Source: Cinclus cinclus (Eukaryota > Chordata > Aves > Passeriformes > Cinclidae). Taken from it: 64,000 nucleotides of DNA. A model generated the notes under the pieces. The model did not search any database, was not told the DNA's origin, and saw nothing but the letters and a program-made list of their open reading frames with translations. The stretch lies in assembly GCF_963662255.1 (NCBI RefSeq), contig NC_085071.1, forward strand, positions 4,304,701-4,368,700, in the 5' to 3' direction. This document shows, one piece after another, positions 1 through 11,522 of the stretch (the stretch's first letter is position 1; each line of letters starts with the position of its first letter). Made by a program: the position numbers and the translations under genes.

Positions 1-1940
1 GGACCTCACCCTTATGCTTCATGGGAACTGTGAGAATTCACATCCCTCTCTGCCTTTTGGTATGAGCAGCATCCCCTGCAGTGGGGGCAGCATTCAGGAT
101 CCCGTTGGCATCCCCCCACCTGCTCCAAAGGGCCCCTGCACAGCCAGCACACAAAGGGCAGCTGCGTGAATGCCGTGGCAGCCCGTGCTGTTGGAGCTTG
201 GCCTCAGGGCCGTGGTGCCAGGGCATGGCCATCTCTGGCCATCAGGGCTGGGTGGTCCAGCCGGAGCATCCTTGGCCCGCTCAGCGCTGCCTCCCTCTGT
301 GCAGAGATGTGCTGACCCTGTTTGTCTTGGCTCCGATGGGCTTTTTGCTGCATGTGAGAGGCTGGAGCTGCGCAGGAGCCAGTGGGTTTATAAATAAAAG
401 CGTCGGACACCTCTCTGGGTGGTGCTGAAAGCTCCTGAATTTGCCCCACCGCCCTGACACATGGCATGTGGCTGCTGTGTTCGGGAGATACCCGGGGCTC
501 TCTCTGCTTTCTGACCCCGTCCTGGCTGCTCTTGCACAGCAGCCCCTGTGTCTCCCTCCCCAGCCACACCTGCACCCACCACTCCTGAAGTGCTGGGACA
601 CACTGCCCTGGCCAGCTGGGATGTATCCCTGCTTCCACCAACCTCCTAACGGGACATGTTCCCCAGACCTGGCTGCCCCACAGCGTGTAGAGATGCCCAG
701 AACAGGGCAAGAGACACCAGCCATGCCTGGAGATGAGTGCGGGAGCATCCCTAGGGCACGGCGTGCGCTGGCACCGCTCACAGGGGACATTGGCTGCCGC
801 TAAGTGGCCCCTTGGCCATCTCCGGCTGCTGAAGAACCGGGAGGAGAGTGATGGCCTTTTCCCTTCACCTCCCGCACTGCCCTGCCGCCCTGGGCTGGTG
901 CGGGCAGGAGTGGCCCGAGGCCGTGGGACACTGGCCTTGCACGGACTTTGCTTTCCATTGGCTCATCGGGGCCACGGTCCGGCCCTGGCAGAGCCCAGCG
1001 GGGGCCGTGGGAAGAGGCAGCCGTAACTTCCCAACAAAAGGAGCCCGGCAGTGGGCAGGAGACAGTGCCGGGAGCCAAGTGCAGGGGCAGGACCCCGTCC
1101 GGGGCTCCTCGAACCAGCCGCCTCCGCTGCCCGCAGTGCGCCGGGGGATGGAGGAGACCGCAGCCCCTGGTGCCTCCCTTGGGGGCAAAGGCCAGCACGG
1201 ATGGGGGGTCCTGGCTCCCAGCCGCGACCAGAGTCCTCCTCCCACCGCGCCCCCGCCACATTCCACCCAGGGCCTGACATTTCAACGTGCCGAGCCTTCG
1301 GAAAACAGCATTTTAATGCTCTTGCTGTAAAAGCGGTGGAAAATGTCCGTGGGCTTGTGCAGGAAGGCTCCCGGGAACCGACCACGCCGTGGGTGTGCCG
1401 GGTGCTGGCTGAGCCCTGCCAGGGCAGCTGGGATGGGGTGGGATCCTATGGAGCCCCACGTCTCTCTGGGACACCCCTGCAGTCACAGCCAGCTCTGCTT
1501 ATCCCGGTTATTTCTGGAGCAGGGGTGAGGCTTGTGCTGCCTGTCCCAGGTGGGTTCTGCAGCCACTCGGGGCACGGAGAGGGCTGTCACCTCACCCTCC
1601 CCAGGCATTGTGTCCTGCCAGGATGGCAATGCCTCCAGAGCATTTCCCTGCCCTATTCCTACACCAACTCCAGGCTGAAGGGTTCAGGTTTTTTTTTTTT
1701 ATTATTTTGTTTTGTGGTTTTATTTTTTTTTTAAATTGTCCTCTAGGAAAATGGGCTGAATAGGCCAAGTTAATTTTCTCCCCATGTTTCACTTGTCAGA
1801 AACTGTCAGGCCAGTGTGGCAGTGCCCAGCACCTGCCCAAACTGGGGCTGCCAGGTGCCCGACACTTCCCAGAAGGCAACAACATGCCCCATGTTGGGTC
1901 TGATCCCTGGATCAGGTCTCATCCCCTGGGTTTGGATCTA

Positions 1941-1997
1941 TTCCCAGGATCTGTGTCTGTTCCCAGGATCTGTATCTGTTCCCAGGATCTGGGTCTG
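1941..1997. repeat. 19-bp tandem repeat, three copies
   Basis: Three head-to-tail copies of a 19-bp unit of the form TTCCCAGGATCTGTRTCTG, starting at 1941, 1960 and 1979, differing by one to three bases. Confidence 0.85.
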
Positions 1998-3779
1998 CTA
2001 CTGACATGGGGAAATGATTGTCATAACTTTTGGGGTCCCTTGGACACAATAACTGTGTCAGCCCCCTCCTGAGCACCCACCTGTGCCCAAACAAGGGGGT
2101 GCCCCCTTGCCAAGGCAGGGGGTCCTGACTGGGCTCAGCAGCGTGCCACTGGCAGGAGGAGACCCTCTGGGCAGCGGGTCCCGAGTGGACACTGAGGTTC
2201 CCACATGACACAGCCCAGAGGAGAACTCTGAGTGATCTGAGTGCTTTTCCAGCTCGAAGCCTAAACAAAAGGTTTTGTAATAAGTGTCTCCCCGTCCCCG
2301 AGTTCAGTGTCCATTTTGCGCCCTGGTGCTTCCAAATGGGAGCATTTGAATGTGCCAGATGAGAGTACAGGAGTGCAAAACCAGGGACTGACCTTGAGGG
2401 ACCGGACTCCATCCCATTCTCAATCCCTTGGGACACTGCAGGGACATGGACAGAGCCCTGAGTGCCCACTGGCTGCGTGTCCATCTAACAGTGTCTCTAA
2501 CAGAAACAAATGAGTCCTACTAAGAAAATATTCCATATATTCTGCACTGCTTTCCACTGACACTGGAGCTCCAAGTCCCCAGTTTTGTTTGGCAAAGGGT
2601 CAATGGTAACAGCGACGCCCAAGGCAGAGGCTCTGGAGCTGTGAAGGTCACTGGCTCCTCTGGGGCTTTCTTAGACAGTTCCCGGCACTGTCCCAGCTGC
2701 TCTTTTCTCCATCCTGGGTCCAGAAGTGGTTTTCCCTATGGGATGATCTGGGACACATGAAATCTGTACCATTTCCCTCTGGGCTGCCCTGTCCAGCACT
2801 GCTTTCTCTGCAGATGCTACGTGCAGGGCAGAGCTGCCTGATGGTGTCACATTGGGAGGAGAAGAGCAGTGGGAGATGAACACATTTTTGGATGCAGGGG
2901 TCCAGGCATGGGGGGTAGTCTGGAGCCCTTTGAAGCAAATCCAATGGGATGCTCGATTGAACTGGAAATTTGGAGCCCAGAGATGAGAGTGTGGCTTTTG
3001 TTTGTGGCACGTTGGCACTAAGTGATGTTGAAAGGTGGTTAATGAGGGAGATGGTGCACATGGGGATGCTGAGTGGCACCTCATGTTCTCCAGGACATGT
3101 CACCCAGCTATCCAGGAGTGGTGCTATCCTGTGGGACTCTGCTGCCTCTGCACAGGGTCCTGGGGCATGGGGGTTTGGCGTAATCCCCAGGAAAGCAGTG
3201 CCACAGGAATTCCCTGAGAGGATGTCAACTCCAAGACAAAGGAAATGTGGAAAAAAAAAAATAGAAATTTCAAATTGAAAAATCATAGCAGCTGATTCAG
3301 CAATGGTGAAAAATCTTGTGACAGTGACAGGCAAATTAAAAAAAAAAATTCTGAGGAAAAAGCTTGATTTTGCCCAACCCACAGCTATCCCAATGGAAAG
3401 GTACACAGGGGTTGTCCATTGGGGTGGGGGCATGGAGCCCCACAGTGCTGGGGGACCCCAGGAGTGCAGCCTGGCAGAGAGGATGCCCCCTAAAATGGGG
3501 ATAACAGGGCACAGGGGAAATCTGAAATCCAGCCAGGAGCATGAGGCTGTGCCAGACAGGAGCGTGGGATATGGGAGTGTCTTGTCAGAGTTTCCACTGA
3601 ACACCTCGGGCTGGCTGCGGACTAGCATCAGCTCACAGAAATCAAATTAAATTAAGTAACATAAATACTGCCTGAAACGTGCACTCCATCCCCTTCCCTG
3701 GGTGTGGAAATGGGGAAGCAGCTGTGCATGGCTGCCGTGCCAGGAGTGCTCCTTTATGGTTCATGGCCTTGGGGACAGC

Positions 3780-3842
3780 AGGGGATGGGGGTGGGGATGA
3801 GGATGGGGATGGGGATGGGGATGGGGATGGGGATGGGGATGG
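3780..3842. repeat. (GGGGAT)n hexanucleotide repeat
   Basis: About ten GGGGAT units, perfect for the last seven and imperfect at the start (GGGGGTGGGGATGAGGAT). Confidence 0.92.
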
Positions 3843-3987
3843 CGAAGGGATGGTGAGGGGATGGGGAAGCCGATGCTGGCCCAGGGCCGCGAGCCACCGA
3901 AGCGAAGGCAGGACTGAGGCACCGCCCCGGCAGGTAACCCCATCCCCCAGCGCCGCCCGCCAGGGAGGGACACAGCCGAGGCTCCCA

Positions 3988-4232
3988 CTCCTGAAATTTA
4001 TTTTAATGTAAACCTAGCTGTAAGGCAGCTTTTTCTCATTTTTAAACTATTTCATATCAATCCTTGGCCTGACATTTGTTTTCTTTGAGTGCGGTGGGGA
4101 GCGCGGTCGGCATTGCTGAGGATATCTCCTCTGGAATCTTGGCAGAGGCGGCTCCCTATCTTTGAAGAAACGGCAAATGCAAAACAGAAGGCCGATATTA
4201 GAGAAGCATAAACAATATTTTGCCCCGTTAAC
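3988..4232. promoter_or_regulatory. AT-rich island, candidate conserved element 1
   Basis: About 245 bp of AT-rich, non-repetitive sequence set sharply inside GC-rich flanks, with no coding potential. It contains strings resembling transcription factor sites, such as a forkhead-like TAAACAATATTTTG near its right end and an octamer-like GCAAATGCAAAA. That pattern is usual for vertebrate conserved non-coding elements. Conservation itself cannot be seen from one sequence. Confidence 0.3.
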
Positions 4233-6735
4233 CCCAGGAGCGGCGCAGGGACCGGCTGGGCGACAGGGCAGCGGGGGGACACTGACCCTCCCTGGCTGAC
4301 CAGGCTGACCCCCAGGCAGGGGCATCCCAGCACCGCTCCGGGCAGGTCCCAGCACCTGCGGCCACGTCGTTGTCCCCAAGGGCTGTGACCCTGGCGGGAC
4401 AGGGAGCGGTGGCAGCCAGGGAGTGCCCACGCCGGGAGGGTTTGCAGTGGTTGGGAAGGGGCTGGTGTAGCCGGGGATGCTCCAACAGGGGTCTTGTCCT
4501 GTTGGGGGTCAGGAGCCCAGCTCTGGAGTCTTCCCCGAGGAGATGCAGCTCCGAGGGTGAAGCGGGTCTCACCGGGTGTTTTGTCAGAGGGATTTTGTGG
4601 AGGGTAAACGCGGGGAGGATGTGCGGGAGCGGGGGTTGGCTGGGAGGGCAGGCACAGGCAGCAGTGCTGGCACCAGCCAGGCTCACCTGGGGGGTTGCTA
4701 AAAAGCTGGAAGACGAGAGGAAATGAAGATCAAAGGACCCAACAAAACCAAGGAGACAGGGTTTCAAACTCCGATGTTAAAATAAAATTACTGTTAGTAT
4801 AAACACTGTGAGGCAGGTTCCTGTCCGAGCAGCTGGGGCAGGGATGGGGGATGCTCCTGGTGTTTTAGACAGGAGGGGATGTTTTCACAGCAATTCACAC
4901 ATTTGCTGTCGTACCTGGGCATGTGCTGAGGGAGGAGTGGAGAGTTCAAGTGGGAAAACAACAGGGTGGGGACACCGTGGTGGGGCTGCTGTGCCAGGGA
5001 CTGATCTGCTGTCCAGTAGCACCAGCTGTCCTGGAGCACTGGGAGCCAGCTCGGGGGCTGCTGGCTCCATGTTGTCCCACTGCTCTGGAGCTTGTATTTT
5101 ACTGTGGTGTGAGGCCATCACATCTTTCCTGTGGGAGAACAGGTGTTGCTGCTGAGGCTCTTTGTTGCACTCAGAGCCACTGTGGGCCCCCCAGGTGCTG
5201 TTATGGGCTCCCACTGTATCTCAGTTAGCAGGGGTCCCCTTCCTATGGATGGGTGGGCAGGGCTGGAGCAGCCGTAGCATTGGTGCCCCACATGTCCCAG
5301 CCTGCAGCTCCTCAAAGGGAGCTACTCTGAGCACCCTGCCCCAGAAGGTTCATTATAATGAAGCTGGTGACCCCAGCAAAATGCTGGAAGTTTAAATGTC
5401 TGCGGTTGATGGCCACTTGCCTGCAAATTCCCTGAGATGGGAATCGCTCTCTGCAGGTCCCTCCAGGCTTAGCAGATTTCTTTGCAAAACACCCGTTGCC
5501 TTAGAAAACGTTATTTCTGCACAGGAACTGTGGAAGCAAGGTGGGTCTGACCTGCAGACCTCGGGGAAATTCCAACTGCTTCCCACTGCTCCCACCAGGA
5601 CTTACATGTCCCTGAAGCAGGGCTGGCCCAGAGGGCGATGCCAATGCTCCAGCAGCTCACTGGGGCTGCAGCCCCTGTCCCTCTCTGTGGTATCTGCTCC
5701 ACATCCCACACCAGGATCCAGGCACAAGTGTCTGTTCTTGGTTATGGCATGAGCCTGGGTTCACAGAGTAGTTTGGACCCTGCACAGCTGCTGTGCGGTT
5801 CCCTGGAAAGAGGTTTCAGCCGAGGGGATGGAACCCTCCAACACCCTCAGCACCCTCATCCCTACTGCAGCCCAGCTCTGGCACTTGGCTACTGCTCTGC
5901 TGCTCCAGTCCTCAGGGACAGAGTCACAGCTGCCCCCGGGCAGGCCACCACCCCACTGGGAAGAGGAGGAGAGGGGAAGAAGAAGGGAAGGAAAAAAATG
6001 AATCCCCACAAAAATGTCTTCATAACAGGAAACGTCTCATAAAATACCTGTGGTTTGGCATGTGTGATTCGACTGGTCAAACTATGCACCTGGCAGGGAA
6101 CCCTGTTATTAATGCTGCAGCTCTGGTATTTCGGTGGAGTGGAGGCTGGCGGGGTGGGAGGGGGGGGGTGCGGGGTAGGACCGGGGATTTGGGGTGCAGA
6201 AATCCTCCACTGGGGCCAGGGCAAGGGCGGACATGTCCCTTGGGTCTCACTCACCTCCGTGGGCAACTTCCCAGCTGTGTATCGGTGAGGGAACTGCAGC
6301 ACCCCAGGGATGCCGTGAGCCAGGCTGAGCCTTGCCCCAGGCAGGAGCCTGGTGTTCCTGCGGCTCCGAGCCAGGGTTTTCCACCCAGACCCGGGCCCCA
6401 GCCTCTACTGACCCGGGGGTCTCCTCCTGGGTCTCGCCGTGCCCACCTTTCCTCAGGGTTGGCCTCTGCCCCAAGCACACCCCCGGCAGCGATCGCCGGA
6501 GCTCTGCCGCGCTCCCAAGGAGTTTTGACAGCTGGAGGTGAGGGATTAAACCCTGAGCCGTGACCTGCGGCGGCGCTCCCGGCACACACGCCCGGGGTCA
6601 CTAATCCGCTTGAGCTGAGCCCTGACCCGGCGGCCGCGGGATCAAGCGGTGGCACCGCCCCTGGTGCTGGCATCGCTGCAGGACCCCTGGATCCCCGGCT
6701 CCAGGCAGCGTGAGCCTCGGGCAGCTTTCACCAAG

Positions 6736-6773
6736 GCCATGCCGTGCCGTGCCGTGCCGTGCCGTGCCGTGCC
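6736..6773. repeat. (GCCGT)n pentanucleotide repeat
   Basis: Six perfect GCCGT units preceded by a GCCAT variant. Confidence 0.92.
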
Positions 6774-6898
6774 TATCCCTCTCTGTTCAGGGCCAGGCGC
6801 GGGCACCGTGCGAGGGAGCAGGTCCCTGCAGATGGGGTGGGGTGTTATTTCTTCGTCAAGGAAAATGTTTTCTTGTTCCCTGGGCTGCTGGCGGGCGA

Positions 6899-6924
6899 GG
6901 CTCCGGCTCCGGCTCCGGCTCCGG
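6899..6924. repeat. (GGCTCC)n hexanucleotide repeat
   Basis: Four consecutive GGCTCC units. Confidence 0.85.
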
Positions 6925-7069
6925 CAGCGCGTACAGCAGCCTTGGATCGGATCAGGTGTCATGCAGTTAAGGACAGCCTGGTGCCAAGTCTCCCCCGCGC
7001 TCCGGCGCTGCTCAGCCGAGCTGCTCCCTGATGCCTTTGGCTTTCGCAGCCCGGCCTGCGGAAACAACG

Positions 7070-7235
7070 TGCTGCTCTCCCTCTTCATAGCTCACTTTTC
7101 GTTTTTGACTCGGTTTATTATTATTTTTAAAGCATGTGTAGCGCAAAGCAAATCATCGACCTCCCGCTGGACCCCGGCCAGCCCCGTGTTGGGCTTGGAA
7201 ATCCTCCCTGCTTTATTTTTTATTGTAAATGACCG
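7070..7235. promoter_or_regulatory. AT-rich island, candidate conserved element 2
   Basis: A non-coding patch with T-rich and A-rich tracts (GGTTTATTATTATTTTTAAAG and CTTTATTTTTTATTG) in GC-rich surroundings. It is not a recognised repeat and could be an enhancer of the COL8A2 domain. Support is compositional only. Confidence 0.22.
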
Positions 7236-7689
7236 GAGGATGGAGCGGCTCGATGGGACACGGCGGCGGCCAAGCCCGCCTGCTCCAGCCCACCCACACG
7301 CGCCGGCTGCTCCCGGTGCTTCCCTTTCCCTGCGTCCCCCCGCCCCGGGCGAGTGCGAGGTGCTTCCCACTGCTCCCACCCCTAGCCCGGGGCCAGCTTC
7401 TGCCACGGCTTCCAGAAGTGGTGGCTGTGCCTTGTGACCCCAGAGCACGGAATGGGGTCTGCGATGGGTACAGGCTTGGGCATGGGGAGGAGGATAGGGA
7501 CAGCAATGGGCATGGGGACAGGGACCAGGATGGGATGAAGCCTCACCAGTGAGCCTGGGCATGCAGTTGAAATGCATCAAATTCCCCATCCTGCCTCATC
7601 CCTTAGTCCCTCTGTGGGGCTGTCGTGGCACTGGGATGGATGTGGGGCCAGAGCTGGGGTGACTGCCAGCAAGCACATGCTGTGCCCCA

Positions 7690-7885
7690 AACTGACCACG
7701 CTTTGACTGCCGGGTTTAAACAAGTTCCCCGCTGTGCCGACCTTCAGTCACAATGGCAGATCCCCCGTGGATCACATATATTGACTTAAAAAATAATTAG
7801 CCTCAAAGGGAGCAGGCGCAGGGCCGGCCAGGCCCTTCATTAATATTTAAGTAACAGAGGCCATAAATCAGCCACAGCTCAGCCA
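7690..7885. promoter_or_regulatory. AT-rich island, candidate conserved element 3
   Basis: Contains CATATATTGACTTAAAAAAT, AATAATTAG and CATTAATATTTAAG, which include homeodomain-type TAATTA/ATTA cores, inside a GC-rich region. It is not coding and not a recognised repeat. Proposed as a regulatory element by composition only. Confidence 0.27.
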
Positions 7886-8708
7886 ACAGCTCTGGCCATG
7901 TCCGTGGGGAAGTGGGGCCATGGTGTTCACAGGAACATTGCCCAGTCCACAGGCATGGAGTGCTGACATGGGCTCTGTGGGGACAGTGGGACCGTGTGGG
8001 GGGCAGCAGCCCTCTTCCACTGGCAATGACCAGGAGAACACCAGGAACATGCTGGGAGCTCACCAGGCTGCCCAGGACAAGCCACAAGCAGTTCTGGAGC
8101 AACGGAGGCAGCACAGGCTGGTTGTTTTCCTGCAAGAACAAGGTGACATTTCTTGTCTCTTTTCTCATGCTTTAAGTGTGAGATTTTTTCCCTGTTCCCA
8201 GTGCTTTCATGGCGTGCCAAGGGTTTTTAACACGTCTGCTCACCGCCTGCCAGGGGAGCCGACACTCACACCGTCAGCGTGGCGGTGGCGGCTCTGAAGC
8301 TGTGCCAGGGGTCTCGGTGCTGGATCGGGGCCCTGCTCCCCCCAGAGCTGAGCAGTGAGGTGTCGTTGGGCCCCATCCTGCTCCAGCATCCCCAGAGAAC
8401 AGCATGGACCCCTCAAGTGCTGCCCCTATATGAACTCTCCTGGCTCAGCAGCTCCTGCCGGGCTTGGTTTTGCATCAGGGGATGGTTTTGATCGTACTGG
8501 AGTTTGCTGGGAGAGCTGGAGTTGCTCCTGAAGGACAGCCTGGCTGGTCAGTGCCCAGCCTGGTGGCTGCAGTGCCCAGGCACTGTGGAGTGGGCCAGGA
8601 AGGGCTACAATTGGAACCTCCAAAGCATCTCCCCTGCTCCAAGTGAGGAAAAAAAATTAATCTTGTGGGATTTCTGTTTGCCATACAAGAGCAGGTTCTT
8701 GACTCCAG

Positions 8709-8802
8709 ACCCCAGGAGGACAGGCAGGTAACCTCCAGGAGAATGAGCAGGTGATGGTTAGGACAGGCAGGTGATCCCCAGGAGGATGGACAGGTGACCC
8801 CC
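8709..8802. repeat. Degenerate minisatellite-like repeat
   Basis: Imperfect reiterations of blocks such as CCCAGGAGGACAGGCAGGT and CCCAGGAGGATGGACAGGT, with CAGGTRA occurring four times in about 95 bp. Confidence 0.55.
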
Positions 8803-8879
8803 CTCTGTCTGTAGCCACCCCATACACATGATATGATGGATTGGTCACCATTCATGACCTTCCAGGAGAGATGAGAGCA

Positions 8880-9025
8880 TCGTGTGGCTGCTCTGTGTGA
8901 TTAATTATCAGTTCATAACACAGGAGATTTCAAGCATGAAAGAGTCTCTCCACAAGCACGTTGTGCACACTTTATCCATCATATGGAACTCCAGATGTTT
9001 CCATTTTATTGTTATTAAATCACTG
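8880..9025. promoter_or_regulatory. AT-rich island, candidate conserved element 4
   Basis: Holds GATTAATTATCAG and CATTTTATTGTTATTAAATC in a GC-rich neighbourhood. No coding potential or repeat similarity was recognised. Candidate regulatory element, weakly supported. Confidence 0.22.
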
Positions 9026-9534
9026 CCTGGAGAGCGTGGGTAGTGGGAGGCCTCCTGCCCCAGTGCCGGGCACGGTTTGGTGGGACAGCACAGCAACAGA
9101 GACTTTTGTTAAGGGACATGTACCCGAGGAGCTCAGGCCAGGCTCCCCCTGTTGCTCTGCAGACTGGGATAGTTGGAATGACCCAGCTGGATCAAGGGGG
9201 TGACAGAGGACACAGAGCAGGGAACTCAGTTTCACATTCAATATACAACTAAACCATGGTCAGATTCCCTTGTCCTCCCTCTCCCTTGCCTCTGGCTCCA
9301 TTTTTCCTGCATCCCACATCTCTCTGAGGGCTGAGGGCTCAGAAGGAGGATGTGGTACCCAACAGTGAGGGGCTGAACCACCCCAGGTTGCTGCTCCCAT
9401 GGCAGCATCCTGAGAAAACAGCCCAGTGGAGGGGAGGAGCAGGGGTGAATCCAGCCCAGGTGGGAGAGGAGAGAGCTAGAAGGGAGGGAGGTAGAGTCAG
9501 AGGCACAGGGGTCATACCAGGTAAGGAAAACAAG

Positions 9535-9715
9535 TAAATAGCTGATTCAGGGGTTTGTTCTCCTCTTTTATTTAACAGAAACTGTATTTTTACAGCTGCA
9601 ATCCCTTAAAATGGGATTCTTTTCCCCTTAAACAAATCCTTGTAAAATAATGCTTCATAAAAAGAAGCGTTCCTCTCCTCGACCCTGAAGACAGAAAAAC
9701 AATAATTCCGGCGAG
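9535..9715. promoter_or_regulatory. AT-rich island, candidate conserved element 5
   Basis: A non-repetitive AT-rich patch (CTCTTTTATTTAACAG, CTTGTAAAATAATGCTTC, AAAACAATAATTCC) flanked by GC-rich DNA. No open frame of interest. Candidate regulatory element by composition only. Confidence 0.22.
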
Positions 9716-10084
9716 GCCCCAGCCGTGCTGCCAAGGAGGCCAGGGGTGGCTGTCACCCGTGTCCCTGGCAGTGCCACCCGACCCACAGCCACAGCTCCAG
9801 GTGTCTCAGTGGGAAAGCACCGCTCTGGGCTTGTGGCTCTGGTGGGATGGGCAGAGCAGAGCTCCTCTTCCAGCATCTGCCACAGCCACCTGCATCCTCA
9901 CATGGTCCATTGTACTGCTAATGGCAGGGCCACCCCTGTCCCCTCCAGCCCTCAGCTGACTCCCAGACCATGTTCCAGGCACAAGAGCAGCTGTCAAGGC
10001 TGCCTCGTCCCTGGAGACTCCAAAAACCTGCCAAGCCCTTGTGGCATCAGGAACAATCCCATGCCAGGGCTCCCTGCTCCCTTG

Positions 10085-10460
10085 ACTTAATTAGCTCTAA
10101 TTTTGTTTTAATTTGGGTTGTTTTTTCTCTAGGCTGCAGCTTTTTTTTTCACTGCTGCTTCAGCAAAAGCGATTCAGGAAATTCCGATGAAATCCGGGCA
10201 TGCAGCAGCCCTGCCCCTGCTCCCTGGCGGGACAGGCCAGGAGCTTAATTCTCATTAGTAACCACCACAGGTCAATTATTGCAAGAAGGAGGAAAAGCAG
10301 CAAAAAAGCTTTTTGGCGTCACGTGTTGTTTAAGCTTCCAAAAATAAATGTTCTTTGCAAATCAATCTGTTTGCAGCTCTGCACGTGGAGCTGACAGGGA
10401 GAGTTGCTGGAGGAAGAGAGTATTTATATAGGGGGTTTATTTTAAATAAACAGGCACTTA
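10085..10460. promoter_or_regulatory. AT-rich island 6 with TATA-like motif, possible enhancer or promoter
   Basis: The largest AT-rich island of the left region. It holds ACTTAATTAGCTCTAATTTTG, a RUNX-type ACCACAGG, a CACGTG-like GTCACGTGTTG, and GAGTATTTATATAGGGGG near 10,419-10,436, which could serve as a TATA element for plus-strand transcription. It lies about 0.9 kb before the first COL8A2 coding exon. Whether it is promoter, enhancer or neither cannot be settled here. Confidence 0.3.
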
Positions 10461-10590
10461 AGGCTGAGGCTGCTGCTCCCGTGTCCCATCCCTTGTCCTC
10501 CATGCAAGTTCCTGGCGCTGCCCGCGAAGCGCCGCAGTTGAGCAACAAATGCAGCAAGTCCCTGGCTCTCACATCAAGGGTTTGGCCCAC

Positions 10591-10630
10591 CACCCACTTG
10601 GGAGGCTCAGCACCCATTTAGGAGGCTCAG
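10591..10630. repeat. 20-bp tandem duplication
   Basis: Two adjacent 20-bp copies (CACCCACTTGGGAGGCTCAG and CACCCATTTAGGAGGCTCAG), followed by the beginning of a third. Confidence 0.75.
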
Positions 10631-10894
10631 CACCCACCGGCTGCCCCCAGGAAAGGCAGGGCTTGGCAGCAGCAGCCTGTGCCTCCTATAGGAGACATGG
10701 CCCTTTAGAGAGGAGCCCCTGACCACTTGAGGGATATGACAGCAATGCTGGGTTCAGTGGGTTGAAGGTCTCATCTGCCTTTTCCTTCCCCTCTTAGATT
10801 TGTTAAAAGTGTATAAGGGATGTGAGAGCTACCACAGACATTTAGGGCAGCTTCTGTAAGACTCCACTGGGCACCCCTATGGTTGGTAACAGTG

Positions 10895-11146
10895 CAAGAT
10901 GAGGGAAAAGCCTTAAGCTGTGCCAGGGGAGGTTCAGGTTTCCACAGAATTTCTCTGTGGAAAGGGCTGTCAAGCACTGGAAGGGGCTGTCCAGGGAAGC
11001 AGTGTAGTCCCAGTCTCTGGAGGTGTTCGAGGAACAACTGGACATGGTGCTCTGGGCTAGTGACAAGGTGGGGATCAGTCACAGGCTGGCCTCAATGGTC
11101 TTGGAGGTCTTTTCCAACCTCAGTGATTCTGGGATTCTATTCTACA
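10895..11146 (+). mobile_element. CR1 LINE 3' fragment
   Basis: Matches the 3' part of chicken repeat 1 as I know it: aggaggtt-like start, CTGTCCAGGGAAGCAGTG, CTGGAGGTGTTCGAGGAACAACTGGACATGG in diverged form, CAATGGTCTTGGAGGTC TTTTCCAACCTCAGTGATTCTG at the 3' end. It is 5'-truncated, as usual for CR1, and ends about 185 bp before the COL8A2 start exon. Confidence 0.88.
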
Positions 11147-11347
11147 AACTGTATTTACCATGCATCTCCCAGCTGTTGTGTGTCAGTTAGGGCAACATGT
11201 TCAGGATATCTCTGATTCACAAAAAGGCAAATTCAAAGGAGTCCCACTCCCACGGGGATCATTCCCAGGCTCCCAGCTGGTCCTCGTGAGGTGGGGGTGT
11301 GTACCCAGTCTCACTGTTGCTTTGTCTGCAGGAGCCGTGGGAGCAGG

Positions 11348-11522
11348 ATGCTGCCGGACGTCGCGGCGCTGCTGGTGAAGCTGGGGACGATGGTGATGGT
11401 GATGGGCCCTCGCTTGGCCGCGGGAGGCGGCGTGGGGGGCTACGCTCAAGTCAAGTACATGCAGCCCATGGTGAAGGGACCCCTGGGACCCCCGTTCCGT
11501 GAAGGCAAAGGGCAGTACCTGG
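11348..11522 (+). CDS. COL8A2: COL8A2 first coding exon (signal peptide and NC2)
   Basis: The exon begins at 11332 after the acceptor tttgtctgcag and carries 16 nt of 5' UTR before the ATG at 11348. It encodes residues 1-58 and ends in phase 1 at CTG G followed by gtaaggg. Asp59 is split across the intron. Because this exon has a 3' splice site, at least one untranslated exon must lie further left. Confidence 0.92.

Larger units (their letters stand above)
1..11331. other. GC-rich non-coding region left of COL8A2
   Basis: No open reading frame here resembles a protein I know, and none shows credible splice structure. Because the first coding exon of COL8A2 begins with an acceptor, untranslated COL8A2 exon(s) and promoter should lie here or further left, but I could not place them. 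The stretch is GC-rich with scattered AT-rich islands (listed separately), short tandem repeats and one CR1 copy at about 10,895-11,146. Confidence 0.6.

Noticed and set aside
3679..4011. Open frame with a (GD)n stretch
   Set aside because: It is produced by the GGGGAT hexanucleotide repeat; no homology or splice support.
10930..10960. Short hairpin TTTCCACAGA / TCTGTGGAAA
   Set aside because: It lies inside a CR1 copy and derives from the element's own sequence with a few mutations.
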